A stretch of 64,000 nucleotides of DNA from an uncultured Flavobacteriaceae bacterium (GTDB lineage Bacteria; Bacteroidota; Bacteroidia; Flavobacteriales; Flavobacteriaceae): positions 62,001 to 126,000 of the forward strand of contig CALTAJ010000002.1 of assembly GCA_943842245.1 (NCBI GenBank), written 5' to 3'. The position numbers and the translations under genes are program-made. This document shows, piece after piece, positions 26,433-35,514 of this stretch (its first letter is position 1; every line of letters begins with the position of its first letter). Under the pieces are notes generated by a model. The model made no database searches, was not told the origin of the DNA, and saw only the letters and a program-made list of their open reading frames with translations.

Positions 26433-26441
26433 TTATCAACA
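26433..26441 (+). promoter_or_regulatory. DnaA-box-like motif upstream of dnaN
   Basis: TTATCAACA, one mismatch from TTATCCACA, lies in the 109-base gap between gldG and dnaN, 100 bases upstream of the dnaN start and on the opposite strand. The rest of the gap is AT-rich (about 26345-26430) without a clear -7 element. The identical motif is upstream of dnaB at 13252. Confidence 0.35.
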
Positions 26442-26442
26442 G

Positions 26443-28095
26443 TTAACTAAGCAAATGTTTACTTCTTACAGCTTTATTTATTAAGCTTAAAACTATTCCA
26501 ATAGCTATAGATACAAGGAGTATAAGCCATTTCAAAAACGTGGCATTTTTTTCTAATTTCTCTGAATCTAACAATGCAAACTTCCAAAATTTTTCTCTTA
26601 AAGTAAGTCGTTCTTCATTTCCTATTAGAAAGTGAATACTATTCATTAAGAATCGACGATTGGCATAAAAATTATTTGTCCATTTATCATATCCTAGGGT
26701 TAAAGGATTTCCTTTTTCAATTTGATTTTCAGCTAAATTACCATCTGAAAATAAAATAATATTTGTTTCACCAACGTTTAAATGTTCTTCAATTTCAAAA
26801 GGCTTAATCCGATTATAGAAAAGTGAATTTTGTCTACCTTGAATTTGATATCCAAAAGCTTTAGATGTTTCATTAAAATTATCGGGTTTTATTTTTTCAG
26901 TGGCTTGCTCTAATTTTATTAATGTGGGGACCATTGGGGTTTTTGTAAAGTCGGAACTTTTTAGCAATAAAGTTTTAGATAGTGTGTTTGATATGGTATC
27001 TATAGAGCTAGCAAATTTGCTTAATACAGGCCCAATCTCTTTTCCAATCATTGTTGATTCAGGCTCTGAAATCGGATAATACACCCATGGATAAGGAAGA
27101 TACTGAGTTTGATTCTCATTATTACTAGCTAGGACGATAGGAGCACAATAAAGATCTTGAACTAGAGTTTTTTGCAGCCTAACTCCCTTATGAAAAAAAT
27201 AGTCGTTTAAATTCAACTCTTGGGGAAACCCATATGTCATTCCTGATTGATTAAAAAGACTATCACGATTAATTGCCATTCCATTTAGCATCCATAAAAG
27301 TTTCCCCCCCGCAAGACCATATTGATCTAAAATATACTTTTCGTTTTGTGAAAATGGTTTTTTTGCGTTGGATATTATCAATAAATCAAAACGATTTAAA
27401 TTTTTTAAACTTTCCTTTGAGCTTAATTCAGAATTCTTGAGGTTAAATGCTGCTAAATTATAATAAGGCTTTAAGTTTTGGAGTAAATCAGTAATCTTAA
27501 TATTTTCGGACGTTTTGTGCGAACTTAATACTGCAATACTTTTTTTCTCTTTAAGTCTAACCTTATGAATGCCATCCATTATTTGGTATTCTAATTGTTT
27601 TACTGAGCGGATTATCTTTTCATTTTCTGTATCTCCTAATTGTTTTTGCAAAAGTTGAACAAGTTCTGATCGATTACCATAATTTATCATTAACCAAGGA
27701 TAAATAAAAGATTCTTTACGGTTTCCATTTATATTTTCAAATACAATTTCAGGCTGCATTCCATATTTTTGCATTTCTTTTACAACATCGCCAGGTTCTC
27801 CTAGCTTAAAGGGATCATTATAATTTATTAAAATATTATTATTATGATATTTTAGATGAGAGAGTAAAGCATCTATTTCATTTCTAAAGTGCAAATAAGT
27901 ACTAGGTAAATCACCAGAGAGAAATACATCGATACGTAATGGGTCTTTAAGTTCTTTTATTTGTGTTAAAGTGCTTTTAGACAAACTATTTCGTTTATCA
28001 TAAGTCAGATCTATTTGTAAAAAAAAATTACGGCTTAATCCTACTATTAGTATAAGAATTAGCAGTAATAAAAAGGGTTTTTTAAAATGTCTCAT
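26443..28095 (-). CDS. gldG: Gliding motility protein GldG
   Basis: A 550-residue auxiliary component of the GldA-GldF-GldG ABC transporter needed for gliding in Flavobacterium. It has one N-terminal transmembrane helix (about 8-27), a large periplasmic ABC_transp_aux domain (LTQIKELKDPLRIDVFLSGDLPSTY, QLEYQIMDGIHKV, LIISNAKKPFSQNEKYILDQY), and a C-terminal helix near 520-540. It overlaps gldF by 4 bases. GldA, the ATPase, is not in this window, which agrees with its separate location in flavobacteria. The coding strand holds a run of seven G (27304-27310) in an AGGKLLW segment. Confidence 0.9.
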   Translation of the reverse strand: MRHFKKPFLLLLILILIVGLSRNFFLQIDLTYDKRNSLSKSTLTQIKELKDPLRIDVFLSGDLPSTYLHFRNEIDALLSHLKYHNNNILINYNDPFKLGEPGDVVKEMQKYGMQPEIVFENINGNRKESFIYPWLMINYGNRSELVQLLQKQLGDTENEKIIRSVKQLEYQIMDGIHKVRLKEKKSIAVLSSHKTSENIKITDLLQNLKPYYNLAAFNLKNSELSSKESLKNLNRFDLLIISNAKKPFSQNEKYILDQYGLAGGKLLWMLNGMAINRDSLFNQSGMTYGFPQELNLNDYFFHKGVRLQKTLVQDLYCAPIVLASNNENQTQYLPYPWVYYPISEPESTMIGKEIGPVLSKFASSIDTISNTLSKTLLLKSSDFTKTPMVPTLIKLEQATEKIKPDNFNETSKAFGYQIQGRQNSLFYNRIKPFEIEEHLNVGETNIILFSDGNLAENQIEKGNPLTLGYDKWTNNFYANRRFLMNSIHFLIGNEERLTLREKFWKFALLDSEKLEKNATFLKWLILLVSIAIGIVLSLINKAVRSKHLLS

Positions 28096-28835
28096 TTAGA
28101 TTGCTCCTTTTTTATAAGTTCAATACCTAAAGTAAATAGGATAACTATTAATCCAAAGAAATAAATTATGTCTTCTAATCTAATTATTCCACGGCTTAAG
28201 TTGAGATAATGAGTTTGAATTCCTAAATCAGAAATAAATTTATACAACCAAGGAAGTGAAAACGAAACTGCTATAAAATCCCAAATAAAATAATGGGTAT
28301 AACAAGTTAAAACCGCTACTAAAAAAGATGATATTTGATTTCGAAAAAGGATTGAACAACATAAACTAATACTTAAAAAAAGAAAACATAAAAGAATCAA
28401 TCCAAAATAGCACGAGACCAATCTCCCTAAATCAATTTTTGATTGAGACTCAATAAGTGCCTGAAGAGCAATAAAATTAATTGAAGTTGATAATAGAATA
28501 ATAAATATAATTAATACAATTGCTAAAAACTTACCTCCAAAAATATCCAAATGTCTTAAAGGTTTTGTAATTAAAATCTCAAAGGTACCGCTTGTATATT
28601 CTTCAGAAAAACTCCTCATACTTAAAGCTGGGATTAGAAAAATAAAAAGCCAAGGGCTAATCTCAAAAAATGGACTTAAATCTAAGAAACCAGTGTTGAG
28701 TAATTGATAAGGCGTGTCAAAAAACCAAAGCAGAAGTGTATTTAGGATCAGATAACTTCCAATTACTAAATAGCCCGTAATATTACTAAAATAAAAAAAT
28801 AATTCTCTTTTAGCTATGCTCCACATTTTATTCAA
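28092..28835 (-). CDS. gldF: Gliding motility ABC transporter permease GldF
   Basis: A 247-residue ABC-2 type permease with about six transmembrane helices. It opens MNKMWSIAKRELFFYFSNITGYLVIG and contains SMRSFSEEYTSGTFEILITKPL, the conserved coupling region of this family. It forms the membrane channel with GldG. It overlaps gldG by 4 bases at its end and the SAM hydrolase-family gene by 8 bases at its start, so the three genes are likely one operon. Confidence 0.9.
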   Translation of the reverse strand: MNKMWSIAKRELFFYFSNITGYLVIGSYLILNTLLLWFFDTPYQLLNTGFLDLSPFFEISPWLFIFLIPALSMRSFSEEYTSGTFEILITKPLRHLDIFGGKFLAIVLIIFIILLSTSINFIALQALIESQSKIDLGRLVSCYFGLILLCFLFLSISLCCSILFRNQISSFLVAVLTCYTHYFIWDFIAVSFSLPWLYKFISDLGIQTHYLNLSRGIIRLEDIIYFFGLIVILFTLGIELIKKEQSK

Positions 28836-29658
28836 ATTTTACAGTTACAGGATCACGATAGTCTAATCCAAAAAGTGAACTAGCGCCACCAACAGTTTTT
28901 GGGTTACTTTTATATACGGCTAATTCTAAGTGATTGGCAGAGTTAAATAATGCTAGTTTTTTTCCATCCTCATTTCGTTTATTTTTAGGCAAACTAAAAT
29001 CTATAGCTTCACTGTATCCATTATAAATTTTTTTAAATTTTATTGAGCGAGCAGAAATTGTAAAATTCCTAGTTTTTCCAACTTCATTAAAAAATATTTT
29101 TTTAATATTAGTTATCAAATTTCCATAATTGTCAATATAAATAACACTTCCTAAAATTTGGTTTCCTTCGAGGTTTATTACAGGATTTATATTAGTAAGT
29201 TCCTTAATTTGGTTGATAGGTTTACCGATTATTTCAAGATTACCTTTTCGAGCAATATGTGCAGCTACATTTATAAAAACATCTAATACAGGAAAAGAAC
29301 TAACTATAGTTTTATGAATATTAATTTCTACAATTTTAGTAGTTTTTAAATCATCTATAATCATTGATAGAATTCCATTATCTGCACCAATAAAAAAATG
29401 TCCTTCAAACTCAATAGCCAGATGAATGTTTTCTGGAGTCCACTCGGATTCAACTCCAATGATGTGAATTGTTCCTTCAGGGAAAGCACGAAAAGCATTT
29501 TTTAAAACATATGCAGTCTCTGAAGGGTTATAGGGGCTTATTTGGTGTGAAATGTCAATAACTGACAGATTTGGAATTTTCTGTAATAATGCAGCTTTTA
29601 TGACAGATACAGAATAGTCTTTATGTCCAAAATCAGTAGTTAATGTTACAATGGTCAT
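28828..29658 (-). CDS. SAM hydrolase / hydroxide adenosyltransferase (DUF62 family)
   Basis: A 276-residue protein of the fluorinase/chlorinase superfamily whose common members split S-adenosylmethionine with hydroxide into adenosine and methionine. The family signature TLTTDFGHKDYSVSVIKA opens the protein, followed by DISHQISPYNPSETAYVL and the FIGADNGILSMI strand-loop. Later YIDNYGNLITNI is the C-terminal domain's substrate region. The hydroxide-using form is far commoner than halogenases; nothing here indicates halide use. It is the first gene of the gldF-gldG operon. Confidence 0.87.
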   Translation of the reverse strand: MTIVTLTTDFGHKDYSVSVIKAALLQKIPNLSVIDISHQISPYNPSETAYVLKNAFRAFPEGTIHIIGVESEWTPENIHLAIEFEGHFFIGADNGILSMIIDDLKTTKIVEINIHKTIVSSFPVLDVFINVAAHIARKGNLEIIGKPINQIKELTNINPVINLEGNQILGSVIYIDNYGNLITNIKKIFFNEVGKTRNFTISARSIKFKKIYNGYSEAIDFSLPKNKRNEDGKKLALFNSANHLELAVYKSNPKTVGGASSLFGLDYRDPVTVKFE

Positions 29659-29756
29659 AAAGTTTTTTTAAAATAATTTTTTAAGTTAAATTCTTTATTT
29701 TTATGAACTTAATTAATGATATCGTACAAAAATAAACCATTTTAAACTTGTAGCCT

Positions 29757-30710
29757 TTGAATGAAATAAAAATTGATTTAAATGAAGTAAATTCTCAAGA
29801 ATTTTTTGGAAATCAAAACTCAAATATTACAAAGCTTCGAACGTATTTTCCTAAAATAAAAATTATTGCTAGAGGAAGTACCTTAAAAGCTTATGGAGAA
29901 GAAAATATTCTTGAAGAATTTTCAAAACGCACAGGCATGCTTATTGCTCACTTTGGAAAATATAACATCCTTAATGAGGAAATAATTGAACGAATTATTT
30001 TAGCAAGAGATAATGATAAAGAGGTTTTAAAAGGTGGAACTGAAGCTGTTATTTTGTATGGAGTAGGGGGTAAAATAATTAAAGCAAAGACACTTAATCA
30101 AAAGCGCTTAGTAGAGTTTATGAATATAAAAGATATGGTATTTGCAATTGGACCTGCAGGTACTGGGAAAACTTATACTGGTGTTGCCTTAGCCGTAAAG
30201 GCTCTAAAAGAAAAACAAGTTAAAAGAATTATTTTAACTCGTCCAGCCGTTGAAGCAGGTGAAAATTTGGGATTTCTTCCTGGTGATCTCAATGAGAAGC
30301 TCGACCCTTACATGCAGCCTCTTTATGATGCGTTGAGGGATATGATACCTAAGGAGACCTTACAAAGTTATATTGAAAAGGGAACAATTCAAATTGCGCC
30401 ACTTGCTTTCATGCGAGGGAGAACACTAGATAATGCCTTTGTGATTTTAGATGAAGCTCAAAACTCTACCCATTCTCAAATGAAGATGTTTTTAACTCGT
30501 ATGGGAAAAAATGCAAAATTTATGATCACAGGAGATCCAGGTCAGATAGATCTTCCTAGAAGAATGATTTCAGGTCTAAAAGAAGCTCTTTTAATTTTAA
30601 AAAATACAAATGGAATTGGAATAGTATATTTAGATGATAAAGATGTAATTCGACATCATTTAGTAAAAAAGATAATTGACGCTTATAAAAAGATAGAACA
30701 TAATAACTAA
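29757..30710 (+). CDS. PhoH-family ATPase (YbeZ-like)
   Basis: A 317-residue P-loop protein. An N-terminal KH-like/PIN-associated region (1-115) precedes a helicase-like ATPase core with Walker A GPAGTGKT (132-139), [18 protein letters not shown], and DEAQ Walker B followed by a GDPGQIDLP motif. Such proteins are linked to RNA handling with the nuclease YbeY and to 16S rRNA maturation. The start is a TTG at 29757 (MNEIKIDL); an ATG three bases later is out of frame and meets a stop at once. A -7-like element TAAACTTG ends 6 bases before the TTG. purC follows 2 bases later. Confidence 0.88.
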   Translation: MNEIKIDLNEVNSQEFFGNQNSNITKLRTYFPKIKIIARGSTLKAYGEENILEEFSKRTGMLIAHFGKYNILNEEIIERIILARDNDKEVLKGGTEAVILYGVGGKIIKAKTLNQKRLVEFMNIKDMVFAIGPAGTGKTYTGVALAVKALKEKQVKRIILTRPAVEAGENLGFLPGDLNEKLDPYMQPLYDALRDMIPKETLQSYIEKGTIQIAPLAFMRGRTLDNAFVILDEAQNSTHSQMKMFLTRMGKNAKFMITGDPGQIDLPRRMISGLKEALLILKNTNGIGIVYLDDKDVIRHHLVKKIIDAYKKIEHNN

Positions 30711-30712
30711 GT

Positions 30713-31663
30713 ATGATAAAAACGTTAATGGATACAGATCTTCATCTGACAAATATGCAGTCTAAATACGTGGGTAAGGTTCGTGAAGTATATCATATTA
30801 AAGATGACATTTTAATAATGGTTGCTACGGATCGTCTTTCAGCTTTTGATGTAGTTCTACCCAAAGGAATACCCTACAAAGGCCAAATCCTAAATCAATT
30901 AGCTACTAAAATGCTTCGCGAAACAGCGGATATTGTTCCAAATTGGCTTCTTTCAAGTCCAGACCCTAATGTGTCAATTGGAAAATCATGTGAATCTTTT
31001 AAAATTGAAATGGTAATTCGTGGTTATTTAGCAGGACATGCAGCTCGAGTTTATAAAAGTGGTTCAAGGAAGCTTTGTGGTGAATCTTTACCAGAGGGAA
31101 TGAAAGAGAACGACAAGCTTCCAACTCCAATTATTACACCTGCTACAAAAGCTGAAAAGGGTCATGATGAAGATATTTCAAGAGAGGAAATTATTAATCA
31201 AGGAATAGTGAGTGAAAAGGATTATATCTTGTTAGAAAAATATACTTATAAGCTTTATGAACGTGGTACAAAAATAGCCAAAAAGCAAGGTTTAATTCTT
31301 GTAGATACTAAATATGAATTTGGTAAAACCAATAGAGGTGAAATAGTATTAATAGATGAAATTCATACACCTGATTCTTCTCGCTATTTTTATGAATCTG
31401 GTTATAATGAAAGACAAAAACATGGGAAAGCTCAAAAGCAACTTTCAAAAGAGTTTGTAAGACAATGGTTAATCAGTGAGGGTTTTCAAGGATTAAGCGG
31501 CCAGAATATCCCAGTAATGGATGACAAAATTGTCACATCAATTTCTGAACGCTACATTGAAATATATGAAAAAATTACGGGACAAAAATTTATAAAAGCA
31601 CCAACAAATAGAATATCAGAACGGATTCAAAATAATATTTTATCTTTTTTAAAGACTGTTTAA
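30713..31663 (+). CDS. purC: SAICAR synthase (phosphoribosylaminoimidazole-succinocarboxamide synthase)
   Basis: A 316-residue ligase joining aspartate to CAIR with ATP in purine synthesis. It has [37 protein letters not shown] near the start, then the [19 protein letters not shown] core and [13 protein letters not shown]. Its length of 316 fits the longer eukaryote/Bacteroidota-type SAICAR synthase rather than the 240-residue E. coli type. It shares a transcript with phoH (2-base gap) and its end overlaps the convergent miaA by 15 bases. Confidence 0.93.
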   Translation: MIKTLMDTDLHLTNMQSKYVGKVREVYHIKDDILIMVATDRLSAFDVVLPKGIPYKGQILNQLATKMLRETADIVPNWLLSSPDPNVSIGKSCESFKIEMVIRGYLAGHAARVYKSGSRKLCGESLPEGMKENDKLPTPIITPATKAEKGHDEDISREEIINQGIVSEKDYILLEKYTYKLYERGTKIAKKQGLILVDTKYEFGKTNRGEIVLIDEIHTPDSSRYFYESGYNERQKHGKAQKQLSKEFVRQWLISEGFQGLSGQNIPVMDDKIVTSISERYIEIYEKITGQKFIKAPTNRISERIQNNILSFLKTV

Positions 31664-32560
31664 TTTTAAAAGTCTGATTATTTCTTCAGATTTTGTTGAT
31701 GATTCTACTGAAATTGCATTATCGTATCTTTTAAGCCAAGTAATTTGTCTCTTAGCATACCTCCTAGTATTTTTTTTTATCTCAGAAATAGCTTGTTCTA
31801 AACTTATCTTTCCCTCAAAATAAGGAAATAATTCTTTGTAACCGACTGTTTTTAGTGAGGGTAAGTCTTTGTGTTTCATTAGTTTTTTTGCTTCCAATTC
31901 TAAACCAGATTCTACCATGGAATCTACACGATTATTAATTCTGTCGTATAACATAGTACGGGAGCAGTTTAAAATAATTGTTTTAGAAATAAAACTTCGA
32001 TTTATTAGTTTCTTTCCTAAGAATGATGAATAGGGCTTTTCAGTGGATATACAGACCTCTAGAGCTCTTATTAAACGCATTGGATTGTTAATGTCTACTC
32101 TACTATAATGTTTAGGATCTTTTTCTAAAAGTAATTGTTGTAGAGAGTATAAACCGTGGGTTTGGTAAAATAGATTAATTTGACTCCTTACTTTATTTGG
32201 AACTTTTGGAAATTTATCGAGACCAAACATGACAGCGTCTGCATACATGCCCGATCCACCGACCATAATTATTATGTTTTTTGATTTATAAAGTTCTTTT
32301 AATTTTCCTAAAACATCTTTTTCGAATTCTCCTACTGTATATCTATCATGAATCGATTTGTGTTGAATAAAATTATGTTTTACTTCTGCAAGTTCGTTTT
32401 GATTAGGGACTGCAGTGCCAATTTTCATTTCTTTATAAAATTGTCTGGAATCACAGGATATAATTTCAGTATCAAAGCTTTTAGCCAAGCTTATACTCAA
32501 CTTAGTTTTTCCTATTCCGGTTGGTCCTGATATATACAAAAGTGTTTTACTAGACATCAT
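31649..32560 (-). CDS. miaA: tRNA dimethylallyltransferase
   Basis: A 303-residue enzyme that adds a dimethylallyl group to A37 of tRNAs reading UNN codons. The P-loop is [12 protein letters not shown] (11-22), followed by [19 protein letters not shown] with the substrate aspartate, the [15 protein letters not shown] loop, and C-terminal [13 protein letters not shown]. It starts 11 bases inside the end of the ion-channel gene (overlap at 32550-32560), so the two are probably co-transcribed. Confidence 0.94.
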   Translation of the reverse strand: MMSSKTLLYISGPTGIGKTKLSISLAKSFDTEIISCDSRQFYKEMKIGTAVPNQNELAEVKHNFIQHKSIHDRYTVGEFEKDVLGKLKELYKSKNIIIMVGGSGMYADAVMFGLDKFPKVPNKVRSQINLFYQTHGLYSLQQLLLEKDPKHYSRVDINNPMRLIRALEVCISTEKPYSSFLGKKLINRSFISKTIILNCSRTMLYDRINNRVDSMVESGLELEAKKLMKHKDLPSLKTVGYKELFPYFEGKISLEQAISEIKKNTRRYAKRQITWLKRYDNAISVESSTKSEEIIRLLKLNSL

Positions 32561-33359
32561 TTAAAGATTTACCACATTGGTGGCAATAAATTGCATGCTC
32601 CTTGTGTTCATTTTCCATACAATATGGGCAAACTTGAGTATTAGTGTCAATTTTAATTTTTCTTGAAATCTCAGCAGTTACTATTCCAGTTGGAACTGCA
32701 ATTATACCATAACCTAAAATCATAATTAATGAAGCTAAAAATTGTCCTATTGGACTCTGCGGAGCAATATCACCATACCCAACTGTAGTTAAAGTAACTA
32801 TACACCAATAAATACTCCTTGGTATACTTGTGAATCCACTATCTTCATTTTCAATTAAATACATTAATGTTCCGAAAATAATACATAAGATAAATACTCC
32901 AAAAATAAATACTGAAATTTTAGCCCTACTGGCTTTTAAGGCCTGTAATAAAACATTTGATTCACCAATATATGGAGTTAGTTTCAAAATCCTAAAAACA
33001 CGTAGCAGGCGGAGTGCTTTTAAAGCAACTAAACTGTGAGTTCCAACAAAAAATAAAGATAAGTATTTAGGAAGTGTTGATATCAAATCAATTACACCGT
33101 AAAAGCTAAAAACATATCTCCATGGGCGTTTAACGCAAATAATTCTTAATATGTATTCTATAGTGAATAGAACAGTCACAATCCAACCAGCAGTATTTAG
33201 AAAGCCATTATAAAGTAAATTGATGGAAGTGACACTTTCCAATGCTACAAATAATACACTAAGTAGTATAGCTATTAATAATAAAATATCAAATAACTTT
33301 CCTGAAAAGGTATCAGCTTCGTAAATAATACTATGTAATCGATGTCGCCATTTTTTCAT
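32550..33359 (-). CDS. Voltage-gated potassium channel-like protein with C-terminal zinc ribbon
   Basis: A 269-residue ion transport domain protein with six hydrophobic helices. S4 carries spaced arginines (LKALRLLRVFRILKL, R117, R120, R123), so voltage gating is likely. The pore loop has the potassium selectivity filter TTVGYGD at 191-197. After the last helix (205-225) a short cytoplasmic tail ends with CPYC (244, 247) and CHQC (259, 262), forming a zinc ribbon. It is probably a potassium channel of the inner membrane, with the ribbon as an unexplained sensor or tetramer-stabilising unit. miaA follows with an 11-base overlap. Confidence 0.87.
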   Translation of the reverse strand: MKKWRHRLHSIIYEADTFSGKLFDILLLIAILLSVLFVALESVTSINLLYNGFLNTAGWIVTVLFTIEYILRIICVKRPWRYVFSFYGVIDLISTLPKYLSLFFVGTHSLVALKALRLLRVFRILKLTPYIGESNVLLQALKASRAKISVFIFGVFILCIIFGTLMYLIENEDSGFTSIPRSIYWCIVTLTTVGYGDIAPQSPIGQFLASLIMILGYGIIAVPTGIVTAEISRKIKIDTNTQVCPYCMENEHKEHAIYCHQCGKSLNDV

Positions 33360-33390
33360 AATAAATTACTAATTTTTGAATTTATGTGAA

Positions 33391-34761
33391 TTAATTTATG
33401 TTCTGTAAATTAATCAACTTTAAATATTTTTTTCTTAAAAGAAAATTTTGAACCAATTTATGAGTATCTAGACTGTTTTCAATGGAAATTAATCTAGAAT
33501 TAATTTGATCATCAGTTTTAATTTGATGATTTAACTCAAAATAACCATAACCTGAAAATCTGTCATTTTTAATATATACAAACGAAAACTCTCCATTTTT
33601 TCTTCCTTTGTCAATTAAAAGAAAATTTTTGTAAGGATATGAAAATGATTTAGTGAGAAATTTTATTTTATTTTTATAGCTCTTAACACTTTCAATTGCT
33701 AGACAAGGATCACCACATTTTTTTAAATTATAATTAAAGCAGATTTTTTCTTTATTCATTAAACTGGTCTGTTGTATGCAGATGCCAAATTCTGATCTAA
33801 ATTCAATTACAGCTGCTTTAGCTTCTCGTTTAGTTTTATATGCACTTAAATATTCGTGATTTTTTTTTATTTGTTCAATAATAATGTTCGGATACTTTGG
33901 TGCTGAATCAATTCGAATTCCCATTGGAAAAAGACGAAAATCCATTCGCTTATTAAAAATAGGTTTATTCACTTTAATCTCATTTTGTACTTTTAAAAGA
34001 GAAATGAGTTCTCCACCTGTAAGAGCAAATTTTACATAACCAATTTCCTTTTGAATATTTTTATCTTTCTTTTTATTTAATGTTAAGTGGCTTAAAACTC
34101 TTTTCTTAATATTATTACTTTTTCCAATATAAATGATTTTATTTTTCTGATTATAGATATAATAAACTCCCATTTCAGATGGCAGTTTATCGATAATATC
34201 TAAATATTTACTTGGTGCTTTATTTGGATTTAAATTTTCAATATTTTTTTTTAATATATTTTTTTTTATGTCTTTTTCTAAGAGTAATTGAAAGAGCTTA
34301 AGTGTTACTTTAGCATCTCCATGTGCTCGATGTTCGTTAGTAAAAGGAATTCCAAGATTTCTAACTAATTTTCCAAGATTAAAAGAAGGCTGTTCAGGAA
34401 GTAATATTCTTGATAAATTTACAGTGCAAAGTGTTTTACGTTCGAAAGAGAAACTTAATCTTCTAAATTCAGTTTGTAAAATACGATAATCAAATTCTGC
34501 GTTGTGAGCAACTAGGATACTATTATCTGTTATTTCAACAATCCGTTTAGCTACTTCAAAAAATTTAGGTGCCTTGTGGAGCATTTTTTTATTTATTCCT
34601 GTAAGTTTTACAACAAAGGGTTGGATTTCAATATCAGGATTAATTAAACTGCTGAATTGATCAACAATATTATCACCATCAAAGCGATAAATTGCGATTT
34701 CAGTTATACCTTCTTCATCATATTTGCCTCCTGTTGTTTCAATATCAAGTACAGAGTACAT
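33391..34761 (-). CDS. DEDDh exonuclease fused to GIY-YIG (polymerase III epsilon-like plus UvrC-type nuclease)
   Basis: A 456-residue two-domain protein. Residues 1-165 form a DnaQ-like 3'-5' exonuclease with DIETT (D6, E8), VAHNAEFDYRIL and HRAHGDAKVTLKLF (ExoIII motif). Residues about 195-290 form a GIY-YIG nuclease domain, MGVYYIYNQKNKIIYIGKSNNIKKRVLSHL, as in UvrC and Cho. The C-terminal 170 residues lack a recognised motif except CGDPCLAI cysteines. The fusion is a known architecture in Bacteroidota and actinobacteria, and probably acts in repair or proofreading. It follows the YggS gene by 2 bases. Confidence 0.85.
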   Translation of the reverse strand: MYSVLDIETTGGKYDEEGITEIAIYRFDGDNIVDQFSSLINPDIEIQPFVVKLTGINKKMLHKAPKFFEVAKRIVEITDNSILVAHNAEFDYRILQTEFRRLSFSFERKTLCTVNLSRILLPEQPSFNLGKLVRNLGIPFTNEHRAHGDAKVTLKLFQLLLEKDIKKNILKKNIENLNPNKAPSKYLDIIDKLPSEMGVYYIYNQKNKIIYIGKSNNIKKRVLSHLTLNKKKDKNIQKEIGYVKFALTGGELISLLKVQNEIKVNKPIFNKRMDFRLFPMGIRIDSAPKYPNIIIEQIKKNHEYLSAYKTKREAKAAVIEFRSEFGICIQQTSLMNKEKICFNYNLKKCGDPCLAIESVKSYKNKIKFLTKSFSYPYKNFLLIDKGRKNGEFSFVYIKNDRFSGYGYFELNHQIKTDDQINSRLISIENSLDTHKLVQNFLLRKKYLKLINLQNIN

Positions 34762-34763
34762 TT

Positions 34764-35405
34764 TTAATAATTACGTTCACCAAAAATTTTACTTCCTACA
34801 CGTATCATATTTGCACCTTCTTCAATCGCAATAAGATAATCTCCACTCATTCCCATAGATAAAACTTGTAAATCAGAATGATATTTGAATAAGTTTGCCA
34901 ATAATTTAAATTCATTTCGTATTTGTTTTTTATTTTTAGTGAAGCTTGCCATGCCCATTAAGCCTTTAATTTTAATATTTGAAAATGATTTAGCATGTTT
35001 TAAAAGTGGATCTAATTCATTAGATGGTATTCCGAATTTTGTTTCTTCTTTTGCGATTCTAACTTGTATTAAGCATTTGATAACTCTATCATTTTTAAGA
35101 GCCTGTTTTTGAATTTCTTTTAATAGTTTAATACTATCTACTGTATGAATCATATCAACAAAGGGCGCCATATATTTAACCTTATTAGTTTGCACATGAC
35201 CAATCATATGCCACTCTATGTCTTTTGGAAGAGCTTCAAACTTTGTTGCCATTTCTTGAATTTTATTTTCACCAAAGATGCGTTGTCCAGCATCATATGC
35301 TTGCAATAATTCGTTTTCTGATTTTGTTTTTGAAACTGCAACCAATGAGACTCTTTCTGGAAGATTTGATTTTAAAGTTGACAAATTATTCTGAATACTA
35401 TTCAT
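34764..35405 (-). CDS. YggS-family PLP-binding protein
   Basis: A 213-residue alanine racemase-like barrel (PLPBP family) that binds pyridoxal phosphate and balances its supply. The cofactor lysine is in VAVSKTKSE near 27; the FGENKIQE, WHMIGHVQTNKVKY and VLSMGMSGDYLIAIEEGANMIRVGS segments are typical. The ATG at 35405 (MNSIQNNL) is preferred; an ATG at 35423 adds six residues. Co-directional with the exonuclease gene, 2-base gap. Confidence 0.9.
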   Translation of the reverse strand: MNSIQNNLSTLKSNLPERVSLVAVSKTKSENELLQAYDAGQRIFGENKIQEMATKFEALPKDIEWHMIGHVQTNKVKYMAPFVDMIHTVDSIKLLKEIQKQALKNDRVIKCLIQVRIAKEETKFGIPSNELDPLLKHAKSFSNIKIKGLMGMASFTKNKKQIRNEFKLLANLFKYHSDLQVLSMGMSGDYLIAIEEGANMIRVGSKIFGERNY

Positions 35406-35461
35406 AGCTATAAAATTACACATGTAAGAGATAAATCATCTTAAATAAAATAGATAATTAT

Positions 35462-35484
35462 AAAAAAAGCCACCTATTGGTGGC
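35462..35484 (-). terminator. Rho-independent terminator after the OmpA-family gene
   Basis: On the minus strand a perfect six-pair stem GCCACC-AATA-GGTGGC is followed by seven T (complement of the A run at 35462-35468). It lies 30 bases after the stop of the minus-strand OmpA-family gene, so it ends that transcript before the YggS gene. It is the clearest terminator in the window. Confidence 0.85.
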
Positions 35485-35514
35485 CCTTAATACTAAAATT
35501 TAAGCTGTCTTATA

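Noticed and set aside
28828-29658. Chlorinase or fluorinase
   Set aside because: Same superfamily, but hydroxide-using enzymes are much commoner and no halometabolite genes are nearby.
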